From Halictus rubicundus (lineage: Eukaryota; Arthropoda; Insecta; Hymenoptera; Halictidae): a DNA stretch of 64,000 nucleotides. The stretch covers positions 1,612,001 through 1,676,000 of the forward strand of contig NW_027488567.1 in assembly GCF_050948215.1 (NCBI RefSeq), in the 5' to 3' direction. Each line of letters begins with the position of its first letter. Position 1 is the stretch's first letter. Below the pieces are notes generated by a model. That model was given only the letters and a program-made list of their open reading frames with translations. It did not search any database and had not been told where the DNA came from. Both the position numbers and the translations under genes were made by a program. Below, piece by piece: positions 41,361 to 55,800 of the stretch.

Positions 41361-43979
41361 AGGATAGGATAGAGGATAGGATAGGATAGAGGATAGGATA
41401 GGATAGAGGATAGGATAGGATAGAGGATAGGATATAATAGAGGATAGGATTAGTAAGAGCATAGGATAGGATAGAGGATAGGATAGCATAGAGGATAGGA
41501 TAGGATAGAGGATAGGATAGGACAGAGGATAAGATTGGATAGAGGATAGGATAGGATAGAGGATAGGATTGGATAGAGGATAGGATAGGGTAGAGGATAG
41601 AATAGGATAGAGGATAGGATAAGTAAGAGGATAGGATAGGACAGAGGATAAGATTGGATACAGGATAGGATAGGATAGAGGATAGGATAGGATAGAGGAT
41701 AGGATAGGATAGAGGATAGGATAGGATAGAGGATAGGATAGGATAGGTGATAAGATAGGATAGAGGACAGGATAGGATAGAGGATAGGATTGGATAGAGG
41801 ATCAGATAGGGTAGAGGATATGATAGGATAGAGGATAGGATAGGATAGAGGATAGGATAGGATAGATGATATTATAGGAAACAGGATAGGATATGATAGA
41901 GGATACGATATTATAGAGGATATGACAGGATATAGTATAGGATAGGATAGACGATAAGATAGGATAGAGGATAGGATAGGATAGAGGATAAGATATTATA
42001 GAGGATACGATATTATAGAGGATACGATATTATAGAGGATACGATATTATAGAGGATACGATATTATAGAGGATAGGATAAGATAGAGGATAGGATAGGA
42101 TAGTGGATAAGATAGGATAGAGGATAGGATAGGATAGAGGATATGATAGGATAGAGGATAGGATAGGATAGAGGATAGGATAGGGTTGATGATAGGATAG
42201 GAAAGAGGACAGGATAGGATACAGGATACGATATTATAGAGGATACGATATTATAGAGGATACGATATTATAGAGGATAGGATAGGATAGAGGATAGGAT
42301 AGGATAGTGGATAGGATAGGATAGAGGATAGGATAGGATAGAGGATATGATAGGATAGAGGATAGGATAGGATAGAGGATAGGATAGGATTGATGATAGG
42401 ATAGGAAAGAGGACAGGTTAGGATACAAGATACGATATTATAGAGGATAGGATAGGATAGAGGATAGGATAGGATAGAGGATAGGATAGGATAAAGGATA
42501 GGGTAGGATAGAGGATAGGATAGGATAGAGTATAGGATAGGATAGAGGATAGGATAGGACAGAGGATAGGATAGGATAGAGGATATGATAGGATAGAGGA
42601 TAGGGTAGGATAGAGGATAGGATAGGATAGAGGATAGGATAGGAAAGAGGACAGGTTAGGATACAGGATACGATATTATAGAGGATACGATATTATAGAG
42701 GATACGATATTATAGAGGATAGGATAGGATAGAGGATAGGATAGGATAGTGGATAGGATAGGATAGAGGATAGGATTGGATTGAGGATAGGATAGGAAAG
42801 AGGACAGGATAGGATACAGGATACGATATTTTAGAGGATACGATATTAGAGAGGATACGATATTATAGAGGATACGATATTATAGAGGATAGGATAGGAT
42901 AGAGGATAGGATAGGATAGAGGATAGGGTAGGATAGAGGATAGGATAGGATAGAGTATAGGATAGGATAGAGGATAGGATAGGATAGAGGATAGGATAGG
43001 ATAGAGGATATGATAGGATAGAGGATATGATAGGATAGAGGATAGGATACGATAGAATATACGATATTATAGAGGATAGGATAGGATAGAGGATAGGATA
43101 GGATAGAGGAGAGGATTGGATAGAGCATCGGATAGGATAGAGGATAAGATTGGATAGAGGATAGGATAGGATAGAGGATAGGATAGGATAGAGGATAGGA
43201 TAGGATAGAGGATCGAATAGGAGAGAGGATAGGATAGGATAGAGGATAGGATAGGATAGAGGATAGGATAGGATAGAGGATTGGATAGAGGATCGGATAG
43301 GATAGAGGATAAGGTTGGATAGAATATAGTATAGGATAGAGGACAGGATAGGATAGAGGATAGGAAACGATAGAGGATAGGATAGGATAGAGTATAGGAT
43401 AGGATAGAGGATAGGATAGGATAGAGGATAGGATAGGATAGAGGATAAGATTGGATAGATTATTGGATACGATTGAGGATAGGATAGGATAGAGGATAGG
43501 ATAGGATAGATAATAGGATAGGATAGAAGATAGGATAGGATAGAGGATAGGATAGGATAGAGGATCGGATAGGAGAGAGGATAGGATAGGATAGAGGATA
43601 GGATAGGATAGAGGATAGGATAGGATAGAGGATAGGATATAATAGAGGATAGGATTAGTAAGAGCATAGGATAGGATAGAGGATACGATAGCATAGAGGA
43701 TAGGATAGGATAGAGGATAGGATAGGACAGAGGATAAGATTGGATAGAGGATAGGATAGGGTAGAGGATAGAATAGGATAGAGGATAGGATAAGTAAGAG
43801 GATAGGATAGGACAGAGGATAAGATTGGATACAGGATAGGATAGGATAGAGGATAGGATAGGATAGAGGATAGGATAGGATAGAGGATAGGATAGGATAG
43901 AGGATAGGATAGGATAGGTGATAAGATAGGATAGAGGACAGGATAGGATAGAGGATAGGATTGGATAGAGGATCGGATA

Positions 43980-45970
43980 GGGTAGAGGATATGATAGGAT
44001 AGAGGATAGGATAGGATAGAGGATAGGATAGGATAGATGATATTATAGGAAACAGGATAGGATATGATAGAGGATACGATATTATAGAGGATATGACAGG
44101 ATATAGTATAGGATAGGATAGAGGATAAGATAGGATAGAGGATAGGATAGGATAGAGGATAAGATATTATAGAGGATACGATATTATAGAGGATACGATA
44201 TTATAGAGGATACGATATTATAGAGGATACGATATTATAGAGGATAGGATAGGATAGATGATATTATAGGAAAGAGGATAGGATATGATAGAGGATACGA
44301 TATTATAGAGGATAGGATAGGATAGAGGATAGGATAGGATAGAGGATAGGATAGGATAGAGACTAGGATAGGATAGAGGATAGGATAGGATAGAGGATAG
44401 GATAGGATATAGGATAGGATTGGATAGATGATAGGATAGGATAGGGGATAGGATAGGATAGAGGATTGGATAGGATAGAGGATAGGATAGGATAGAGGAT
44501 AGGATAGGATAGAGGATATGATAGGATAGAGGATAGGATAGGATAGAGGATAGGATAGGATAGATGATATTATAGGAAAGAGGATAGGATATGATAGAGG
44601 ATACGATATTATAGAGGATAGGATAGGATAGGGGATAACATAGGGGATTGGATAGGATAGAGTATAGGATACTATTGATGATAGGATAGGAAAGAGGACA
44701 GAATAGGATAGAGGATAGGATAGGATAGAGGATAGGATAGGATGGTGGATAGGATAGGATAGAGTATAGGATGGGATAGAGGATATGATAGGATAGAGGA
44801 TAGGATAGGATAGAGGATAGGATAGGATAGATGATATTATAGGAAAGAGGATAGGATATAATAGAGGATAACATAGGAGATTGGATAGGATAGAGGATAG
44901 GATAGGATTGATGATAGGATAGGAAAGAGGACAGGATAGGATACAGGATATTATAGAGGATAGGATAGGATAAAGGATAGGATAGGATAGAGGATAGGAT
45001 AGGATAGAGTATAGGATAGGATAGAGGATAGGATAGGATAGAGGATAGGATAGGATAGAGGATAGGATAGGATAGAGGATGGGATAGGATGGAGGATAGG
45101 ATAGCATAGAGGATAGGATAGGATAGAGGATAGGATAGGATAGATTATAGGATACGATAGAGGATAGGATAGAGGATAGGATAGAGTATTGGATAGGATA
45201 GAGGATATTATAGGATAGAGGATAGGATAGGATAGCGGATAGGATAGGATGGAGTATACGATAGAATTGAGGATAGGATAGGGTTGAGGATAGGATAGGA
45301 TCGAGGATAGGAGAAGATAGAGGATAGGATAGGATAGAGGATACGATACGATAGAGGATAGGATAGATAATAGGATAGGATAGAGGATAGGGCATTGGAT
45401 CGGATACAGGATAGGAGACGGTAGAGGATTGGATAGGATAGAGGATAGGATAGGATAGAGGATAGGATAGGATAGAGGATTGTATAGGATAGAGGATTGT
45501 ATAGGATAGAGGATGCGATAGGATACAGGATACGATATTATAGAGGATAGGATAGGATAGAGGATAGGATAGGATAAAGGATAGGATAGGATAGAGGATA
45601 GGATAGGATAGAGGATAGGATAGGATACAGGATAGGATAGGATAGAGGATAGGATAGAGGATAGGATAGGATAGAGGATAGTATAGGATAGAGGATAGGA
45701 GAGGACAGAGGATAGGATAGTATAGAGGATAGGATATTATAGAGGATAGGATAGGATAGACGATAACATAGGGGATTGGATAGCATAGAGGATAGGAGAC
45801 GATAGAGGATAGGATAGGATAGAGGATCGGATAGGATAGAGGATAGGATAGGATAGAGGATAGGATAGGATACAGGATAGGATATGATAGAGGATTGGAT
45901 AGGATAGAGGATGCGATAGGATAGAGGATAGGATAGGATTGAGGATAGGATAGGACAAAGGATAAGATAG
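43980..45970 (+). repeat. Segment C2 of the satellite super-repeat (cycle 2)
   Basis: C-class satellite matching C1 at 26018 bp (44218 and 18200) and C3 at 17905 bp (44218 and 62123). It has the 216-bp stretch (44525-44740) missing from C1, including the rare word ACTATTGATG near 44668, seen otherwise only near 62573. Between 45538 and 45786 it is shorter than C1 by 153 bp and shorter than C3 by 136 bp, so eight or nine 17-bp units were lost near 45.62 kb. Confidence 0.82.
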
Positions 45971-46711
45971 GATACAGGATACGATATTATAGAGGATAGG
46001 ATAGGATAGAGGATAACATAGGGGATTGGATAGGATAGAGGATAGGATAGGATTGATGATAGGATAGGAAAGAGGACAGGATAGGATACAGGATACGATA
46101 TTATAGAGGATACGATATTATAGAGGATACGATAGTATAGAGGATAGGATAGGATAGAGGATAGGATAGGATAGAGGATAGGATAGAGGATAGGATAGAG
46201 GATAGAGGATAGGATAGGATAGAGGACAGGATAGGATAGAGGATAGGATAGGATAGAGGATTGGATAGGATGGAGGATGCGATAGGATAGAGGATAGGAT
46301 AGGATTGAGGATAGGATAGGACAGAGGATAAGATAGGATACAGGATACGATATTATAGAGGAGAGGATAGGATAGAGGATAGGATAGGATAAAGGATAGG
46401 ATAGGATAGTGGATATGATAGGATAGAGGATAGGGTAGGATAGAGGATAGGATAGGATAGAGGATAGGATATGATAGAGGATAGGATAGAGGATAGGATA
46501 GGAAAGAGGACAGGATAGGATACAGGATACGATATTATAGATGATACGATATTATAGAGGATACGATATTATAGAGGATATGATAGGATAGAGGATAGGG
46601 TAGGATAGAGGATTGGATAGGATAGAGGATAGGATGGGATAGACGATAGGATAGGATAGAGGATAGGATAGGATAGAGGATAGGATAGGATAGAGGATAT
46701 GATAGGATATA
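45970..46711 (+). repeat. Proximal D-class satellite before the 6.1-kb duplication
   Basis: This stretch links C2 to the tandem duplication. It carries a 12-12-7 short-unit run (46175-46205) like those of D1. From about 46350 it resembles the start of D1 near 19.87 kb, sharing AGAGGAGAGG and TTATAGATGATACG. Confidence 0.7.
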
Positions 46712-49700
46712 GTATAGGATAGGAAAGAGGACAGGATAGGATACAGGATACGATATTATAGAGGATACGATATTATAGAGGATAGGATAGGATAGAGGAT
46801 AGGGTAGGATATAGGATAGGATAGGATAGAGGATAGGATAGGATAGAGGATAGGATAGGATAGAGGATTGGATAGGATAGCGGATGTGATAGGATAGAGG
46901 ATAGGATAGGAAAGAGGACAGGATAGGATACAGGATACGATATTATAGAGGATACGATATTGTAGAGGATAGGATACGATAGAGGATAGGATAGGATAGA
47001 GGATAGGATAGGATAGAGGATAGGATAGGATAGAGGATTGGATAGGATTGAGGATGCGATAGGATAGAGGATAGGATAGGATTGAGGATAGGATAGGACA
47101 AAGGATAAGATAGGATACAGGATACGATATTATAGAGGATAGGATAGGATAGGGGATAGGATAGGATAAAGGATAGGGTAGGATAGAGGATAGGATAGGA
47201 TAGAGGATAGGATAAGATAGAGGATAGGATAGGATAGAGGATAGGATAGGATAGAGGATAGGATAGGATAGAGGATAGGAAAGGATAGAGGATAGGATAG
47301 GATAGAGGATTGGATAGGATAGAGGATTGGATAGGATAGAGGATAGGATAGGATTGAGGATAGGATAGGACAGAGGATAGGAAAGGATAGAGGATAGGAT
47401 AGGATAGAGGATTGGATAGGATAGAGGATTGGATAGGATAGAGGATAGGATAGGATTGAGGATAGGATAGGACAGAGGATAAGGTAGGATACAGGATAGG
47501 ATAGGATAGAGGATAGGATATGATAGAGGATTGGATAGGATAGAGGATGCGATAGGATAGAGGATAGGATAGGATTGTGGATAGGATAGGACAAAGGATA
47601 AGATAGGATACAGGATACGATATTATAGAGGATAGGATAGGATAGAGGATAGGATAGGATAAAGGATAGGGTAGGATAGAGGATAGGATAGGATAGAGTA
47701 TAGGATAGGATAGAGGATAGGATAGGATAGAGGATAGGATAGGATAGAGGATATGATAGGATAGAGGATATGATAGGATAGAGGATGGGGTAGGATAGAG
47801 GATAGGATAGGATAGAGGATAGGATATGATAGAGGATAGGATAGGATACAGGATAGGATAGGATAGAGGATAGGATAGGATAGAGGATAGGATAGGATAG
47901 AGGATAGGATAGGATAGAGGATAAGATAGGTTACAGGATACGATATTATAGAGGATAGGATAGTATAGAGGATAGGATAGGATAGAGGATAGGATAGGAT
48001 AGAGGATAGGATAGAGGATAGGATAGAGGATAGGATAGAGGATAGAGGATAGGATAGGATAGAGGACAGGATAGGATAGAGGATAGGATAGGATAGAGGA
48101 TTGGATAGGATGGAGGATGCGATAGGATAGAGGATAGGATAGGATTGAGGATAGGATAGGACAGAGGATAAGATAGGATACAGGATACGATATTATAGAG
48201 GATAGGATAGGATAGAGGATAGGATAGGATAAAGGATAGGATAGGATAGTGGATATGATAGGATAGAGGATAGGGTAGGATAGAGGATAGGATAGGATAG
48301 AGGATAGGATATGATAGAGGATAGGATAGAGGATAGGATAGGAAAGAGGACAGGATAGGATACAGGATACGATATTATAGAGGATACGATATTATAGAGG
48401 ATACGATATTATAGAGGATATGATAGGATAGAGGATAGGGTAGGATAGAGGATTGGATAGGATAGAGGATAGGATGGGATAGACGATAGGATAGGATAGA
48501 GGATAGGATAGGATAGAGGATAGGATAGGATAGAGGATATGATAGGATATAGTATAGGATAGGAAAGAGGACAGGATAGGATACAGGATACGATATTATA
48601 GAGGATACGATATTATAGAGGATAGGATAGGATAGAGGATAGGATAGGATAAAGGATAGGGTAGGATAGAGGATAGGATAGGATAGAGGATAGGATACGA
48701 TAGAGGATAGGATAGGATAGAGGATAGGATAGGATAGAGGATAGGATAGGATAGAGGATAGGAAAGGATAGAGGATAGGATAGGATAGAGGATTGGATAG
48801 GATAGAGGATGCGATAGGATAGAGGATAGGATAGGATTGAGGATAGGATAGGACAGAGGATAAGGTAGGATACAGGATACGATATTATAGAGGATCGGAT
48901 AGGATAGAGGATAGGATAGGATAAAGGATAGGATAGGATAGTGGATATGATAGGATAGAGGATAGGGTAGGATAGAAGATAGGATAGGATAGAGGATAGG
49001 ATATGATAGAGGATTGGATAGGATAGAGGATGCGATAGGATAGAGGATAGGATAGGATTGTGGATAGGATAGGACAAAGGATAAGATAGTATACAGGATA
49101 CGATATTATAGAGGATAGGATAGGATAGAGGATAGGATAGGATAAAGGATAGGGTAGGATAGACGATAGGATAGGATAGAGTATAGGATAGGATAGAGGA
49201 TAGGATAGGATAGAGGATAGGATAGGATAAAGGATATGATAGGATAGAGGATATGATAGGATAGAGGATGGGGTAGGATAGAGGATAGGATAGGATAGAG
49301 GATAGGATATGATAGAGGATAGGATAGGATACAGGATAGGATAGGATAGAGGATAGGATAGGATAGAGGATAGGATAGGATAGAGGATAGGATAGGATAG
49401 AGGATAGGATAGGATAGAGGATAGGATAGGATAGAGGATAGGATAGGATAGAGGATTGGATAGGATAGAGGATAAGATAGGATACAGGATACGATATTAT
49501 AGAGGATAGGATAGGATAGAGGATAGGATAGGATAAAGGATAGGATAGGATAGAGGATAGGATAGGATAGATGATATTATAGGAAAGAGGATAGGATATG
49601 ATAGAGGATACGATATTATAGAGGATAGGATAGGATAGAGGATAACATAAGGGATTGGATAGGATAGAGGATAGGATCGGATTGATGATAGGATAGGAAA

Positions 49701-52700
49701 GAGGACAGGATAGGATACAGGATACGATATTATAGAGGATAGGATAGGATAGAGGATAGGATAGGATAGAGGATAGGATAGGATAGAGGATAGGATAGGA
49801 TAGAGGATAGGATAGGATAGAGGATAGAATGGGATAGAGGATAGGTTAGGATAGAGGATAGGATAGGATAGAGGATAGGATAGGATAGAGGATTGGATAG
49901 GATAGAATATAGGATAGGATAGAGGATAGGATTGGATTGAGGATAGGATAGGAAAGAGGACAGGATAGGATACAAGATACGATATTATAGAGGATACGAT
50001 ATTATAGAGGATACGATATTATAGAGGATACGATATTATAGAGGATCGGATAGGATAGAGGATAGGATAGGATAGAGGATAGGATAGGATAGAGGATAGG
50101 ATAGGATAGAGGATAGGATACGATAGAGGATTGGATAGGATAGAGGATGTGATAGGCTAGAGGATAGGATAGGATAGAGGATAGGATAGGATAGATGATA
50201 TTATAGGAAAGAGGATAGGATATGATAGAGGATACGATATTATAGAGGATAGGATAGGATAGAGGATAACATAAGGGATTGGATAGGATAGAGGATAGGA
50301 TAGGATTGATGATAGGATAGGAAAGAGGACAGGATAGGATACAGGATACGATATTATAGAGGATAGGATAGGATAGAGGATAGGATAGGATAGAGGATAG
50401 GATAGGATAGAGGATAGGATAGGATAGAGGATAGGATAGGATAGAGGATAGGATGGGATAGAGGATAGGTTAGGATAGAGGATAGGATAGGATAGAGGAT
50501 AGGATAGGATAGAGGATTGGATAGGATAGAATATAGGATAGGATAGAGGATAGGATTGGATTGAGGATAGGATAGGAAAGAGGACAGGGTAGGATACAGG
50601 ATACGATATTATAGAGGATACGATATTATAGAGGATCGGATAGGATAGAGGATAGGATAGGATAGAGGATAGGATAGGATAGAGGATAGGATAGGAAAGA
50701 AGATAGGATAGGATAGAGGATACGATAGGATAGAGGATAGGATTGGATTGATGATAGGATAGGAAAGAGGACAGGATAGGATACAGGATACGATATTATA
50801 GAGGATACGATATTATAGAGGATAGGATAGGATAGAGGATAGGATAGGATAAAGGATAGGGTAGGATAGAGGATAGGATAGGATAGAGTATATTATAGGA
50901 TAGAGGATAGGGTAGGATAGAGGATAGGATAGGATAGAGGATAGGATAGGATAAAGGATAGGGTAGGATAGAGGATAGGATAGGATAGATGATATTATAG
51001 GAAAGAGGATAGGATATGATAGAGGATACGATATTATAGAGGATAGGATAGGATAGAGGATAACATAAGGGATTGGATAGGATAGAGGATAGGATAGGAT
51101 TGATGATAGGATAGGAACGAGGACAGGATAGGATACAGGATACGATATTATAGAGGATAGGATAGGATAGAGGATAGGATAGGATAGAGGATAGGATAGG
51201 ATAGAGGATAGGATAGGATACAGGATAGGATAGGATAGAGGATAGGATGGGATAGAGGATAGGTTAGGATAGAGGATAGGATAGGATAGAGGATAGGATA
51301 GGATAGAGGATTGGATAGGATAGAATATAGGATAGGATAGAGGATAGGATTGGATTGAGGATAGGATAGAAAAGAGGACAGGATAGGATACAGGATACGA
51401 TATTATAGAGGATACGATATTATAGAGGATACGATATTATAGAGGATCGGATAGGATAGAGGATAGGATAGGATAGAGGATAGGATAGGATAGAGGATAG
51501 GATAGGATAGAGGATAGGATACGATAGAGGATTGGATAGGATAGAGGATGTGATAGGATAGAGGATAGGATAGGATAGAGGATAGGATAGGATAGATGAT
51601 ATTATAGGAAAGAGGATAGGATATGATAGAGGATACGATATTATAGAGGATAGGATAGGATAGAGGATAACATAAGGGATTGGATAGGATAGAGGATAGG
51701 ATAGGATTGATGATAGGATAGGAAAGAGGACAGGATAGGATACAGGATACGATATTATAGAGGATAGGATAGGATAGAGGATAGGATAGGATAGAGGATA
51801 GGATAGGATAGAGGATAGGATAGGATAGAGGATAGGATAGGATAGAGGATAGGATGGGATAGAGGATAGGTTAGGATAGAGGATAGGATAGGATAGAGGA
51901 TAGGATAGGATAGAGGATTGGATAGGATAGAATATAGGATAGGATAGAGGATAGGATTGGATTGAGGATAGGATAGGAAAGAGGACAGGATAGGATACAG
52001 GATACGATATTATAGAGGATACGATATTATAGAGGATACGATATTATAGAGGATCGGATAGGATAGAGGATAGGATAGGATAGAGGATAGGATAGGATAG
52101 AGGATAGGATAGGATAGAGGATAGGATACGATAGAGGATTGGATAGGATAGAGGATGTGATAGGATAGAGGATAGGATTGGATTGAGGATAGGATAGGAC
52201 AGAGAATAAGATAGGATACAGGATACGATATTATAGAGGATAGGATAGGATAGAGGATAGGATAGGAAAGAAGATAGGATAGGATAGAGGATACGATAGG
52301 ATAGAGGATAGGATTGGATTGATGATAGGATAGGAAAGAGGACAGGATAGGATACAGGATACGATATTATAGAGGATACGATATTATAGAGGATAGGATA
52401 GGATAGTGGATAGGATAGTATAGAGGATAGGATAGGATAGAGGATAGGATAGGATAGAGGATAGGATAGGATAGAGGATAGGATAGGATAGAGGATTGGA
52501 TAGGATAGAGGATGCGATAGGATAGAGGATAGGATAGGATTGAGGATAGGATAGGACAAAGGATAAGATAGGATACAGGATACGATATTATAGAGGATAG
52601 GATAGGATAGAGGATAGGATAGGATAAAGGATAGGGTAGGATAGTGGATAGGATAGGATAGAGTATATTATAGGATAGAGGATAGGGTAGGATAGAGGAT

Positions 52701-52844
52701 AGGATAGGATAGAGGATATGATAGGATAGAGGATATGATAGGATAGAGGATGGGGTAGGATAGAGGATAGGATAGGATAGAGGATAGGATATGATAGAGG
52801 ATAGGATAGGATACAGGATAGGATAGGATAGAGGATAGGATAGA
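46712..52844 (+). repeat. Segment D2, first copy of the 6.1-kb tandem unit
   Basis: The 6133-bp copy begins at GATAGGAAAGAGGACAGG after a GATATAGTATAGG flank. It contains the proximal D block (landmarks 47130 and 48613) and the distal AACATAAGGG block (49644, 50268, 51062, 51669). The proximal block exists as three 2877-bp units in D1. Rare words GGTTACAGG (near 47929), GCTAG (50156) and ATAGAAAAGAGG (near 51366) are repeated in the second copy. Confidence 0.9.
48003..48045 (+). repeat. Run of three 12-bp units and one 7-bp unit
   Basis: AGGATAGGATAG occurs at 48003, 48015 and 48027, then AGGATAG at 48039-48045. It is one 12-mer longer than the homologous run in D1 and one shorter than that at 54136. 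Confidence 0.93.
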
Positions 52845-55800
52845 GGATAGGATAGGAAAGAGGACAGGATAGGATACAGGATACGATATTATAGAGGATA
52901 CGATATTATAGAGGATAGGATAGGATAGAGGATAGGGTAGGATATAGGATAGGATAGGATAGAGGATAGGATAGGATAGAGGATAGGATAGGATAGAGGA
53001 TTGGATAGGATAGCGGATGTGATAGGATAGAGGATAGGATAGGAAAGAGGACAGGATAGGATACAGGATACGATATTATAGAGGATACGATATTGTAGAG
53101 GATAGGATAGGATAGAGGATAGGATAGGATAGAGGATAGGATAGGATAGAGGATAGGATAGGATAGAGGATTGGATAGGATTGAGGATGCGATAGGATAG
53201 AGGATAGGATAGGATTGAGGATAGGATAGGACAAAGGATAAGATAGGATACAGGATACGATATTATAGAGGATAGGATAGGATAGGGGATAGGATAGGAT
53301 AAAGGATAGGGTAGGATAGAGGATAGGATAGGATAGAGGATAGGATAAGATAGAGGATAGGATAGGATAGAGGATAGGATAGGATAGAGGATAGGATAGG
53401 ATAGAGGATAGGAAAGGATAGAGGATAGGATAGGATAGAGGATTGGATAGGATAGAGGATTGGATAGGATAGAGGATAGGATAGGATTGAGGATAGGATA
53501 GGACAGAGGATAGGAAAGGATAGAGGATAGGATAGGATAGAGGATTGGATAGGATAGAGGATTGGATAGGATAGAGGATAGGATAGGATTGAGGATAGGA
53601 TAGGACAGAGGATAAGGTAGGATACAGGATAGGATAGGATAGAGGATAGGATATGATAGAGGATTGGATAGGATAGAGGATGCGATAGGATAGAGGATAG
53701 GATAGGATTGTGGATAGGATAGGACAAAGGATAAGATAGGATACAGGATACGATATTATAGAGGATAGGATAGGATAGAGGATAGGATAGGATAAAGGAT
53801 AGGGTAGGATAGAGGATAGGATAGGATAGAGTATAGGATAGGATAGAGGATAGGATAGGATAGAGGATAGGATAGGATAGAGGATATGATAGGATAGAGG
53901 ATATGATAGGATAGAGGATGGGGTAGGATAGAGGATAGGATAGGATAGAGGATAGGATATGATAGAGGATAGGATAGGATACAGGATAGGATAGGATAGA
54001 GGATAGGATAGGATAGAGGATAGGATAGGATAGAGGATAGGATAGGATAGAGGATAAGATAGGTTACAGGATACGATATTATAGAGGATAGGATAGTATA
54101 GAGGATAGGATAGGATAGAGGATAGGATAGGATAGAGGATAGGATAGAGGATAGGATAGAGGATAGGATAGAGGATAGGATAGAGGATAGAGGATAGGAT
54201 AGGATAGAGGACAGGATAGGATAGAGGATAGGATAGGATAGAGGATTGGATAGGATGGAGGATGCGATAGGATAGAGGATAGGATAGGATTGAGGATAGG
54301 ATAGGACAGAGGATAAGATAGGATACAGGATACGATATTATAGAGGATAGGATAGGATAGAGGATAGGATAGGATAAAGGATAGGATAGGATAGTGGATA
54401 TGATAGGATAGAGGATAGGGTAGGATAGAGGATAGGATAGGATAGAGGATAGGATATGATAGAGGATAGGATAGAGGATAGGATAGGAAAGAGGACAGGA
54501 TAGGATACAGGATACGATATTATAGAGGATACGATATTATAGAGGATACGATATTATAGAGGATATGATAGGATAGAGGATAGGGTAGGATAGAGGATTG
54601 GATAGGATAGAGGATAGGATGGGATAGACGATAGGATAGGATAGAGGATAGGATAGGATAGAGGATAGGATAGGATAGAGGATATGATAGGATATAGTAT
54701 AGGATAGGAAAGAGGACAGGATAGGATACAGGATACGATATTATAGAGGATACGATATTATAGAGGATAGGATAGGATAGAGGATAGGATAGGATAAAGG
54801 ATAGGGTAGGATAGAGGATAGGATAGGATAGAGGATAGGATACGATAGAGGATAGGATAGGATAGAGGATAGGATAGGATAGAGGATAGGATAGGATAGA
54901 GGATAGGAAAGGATAGAGGATAGGATAGGATAGAGGATTGGATAGGATAGAGGATGCGATAGGATAGAGGATAGGATAGGATTGAGGATAGGATAGGACA
55001 GAGGATAAGGTAGGATACAGGATACGATATTATAGAGGATCGGATAGGATAGAGGATAGGATAGGATAAAGGATAGGATAGGATAGTGGATATGATAGGA
55101 TAGAGGATAGGGTAGGATAGAAGATAGGATAGGATAGAGGATAGGATATGATAGAGGATTGGATAGGATAGAGGATGCGATAGGATAGAGGATAGGATAG
55201 GATTGTGGATAGGATAGGACAAAGGATAAGATAGGATACAGGATACGATATTATAGAGGATAGGATAGGATAGAGGATAGGATAGGATAAAGGATAGGGT
55301 AGGATAGACGATAGGATAGGATAGAGTATAGGATAGGATAGAGGATAGGATAGGATAGAGGATAGGATAGGATAAAGGATATGATAGGATAGAGGATATG
55401 ATAGGATAGAGGATGGGGTAGGATAGAGGATAGGATAGGATAGAGGATAGGATATGATAGAGGATAGGATAGGATACAGGATAGGATAGGATAGAGGATA
55501 GGATAGGATAGAGGATAGGATAGGATAGAGGATAGGATAGGATAGAGGATAGGATAGGATAGAGGATAGGATAGGATAGAGGATAGGATAGGATAGAGGA
55601 TTGGATAGGATAGAGGATAAGATAGGATACAGGATACGATATTATAGAGGATAGGATAGGATAGAGGATAGGATAGGATAAAGGATAGGATAGGATAGAG
55701 GATAGGATAGGATAGATGATATTATAGGAAAGAGGATAGGATATGATAGAGGATACGATATTATAGAGGATAGGATAGGATAGAGGATAACATAAGGGAT

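Larger units (their letters stand above)
35350..41660 (+). repeat. 3.65-kb direct repeat in segment B2
   Basis: The members are about 35350-38155 and 39000-41660. Landmarks at 35441/39090, 35856/39505 and 36016/39665 are exactly 3649 bp apart. The offset falls to 3525 bp at GATGATTGG (37048 and 40573) and to 3508 bp at 37730/41238. The 845 bp between the members is A-like and resembles about 32.86-33.7 kb. The second member therefore lost about 124 bp near 40.47 kb and one 17-bp unit near 41.1 kb. Confidence 0.83.
35350..43980 (+). repeat. Segment B2 of the satellite super-repeat (cycle 2)
   Basis: B-class satellite that starts with the same landmark order as B1 (offset 26313 bp) but is amplified differently. 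It has no 2511-bp pair; instead a block of about 2.8 kb is repeated at a 3649-bp spacing. The distal part at about 42.8-43.9 kb matches 14.86-16.0 kb at 27934 bp. A C-like fragment (GGAAACAGG near 41877, and a b-unit run near 42000) lies between, giving B2 a mosaic structure. Confidence 0.75.
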
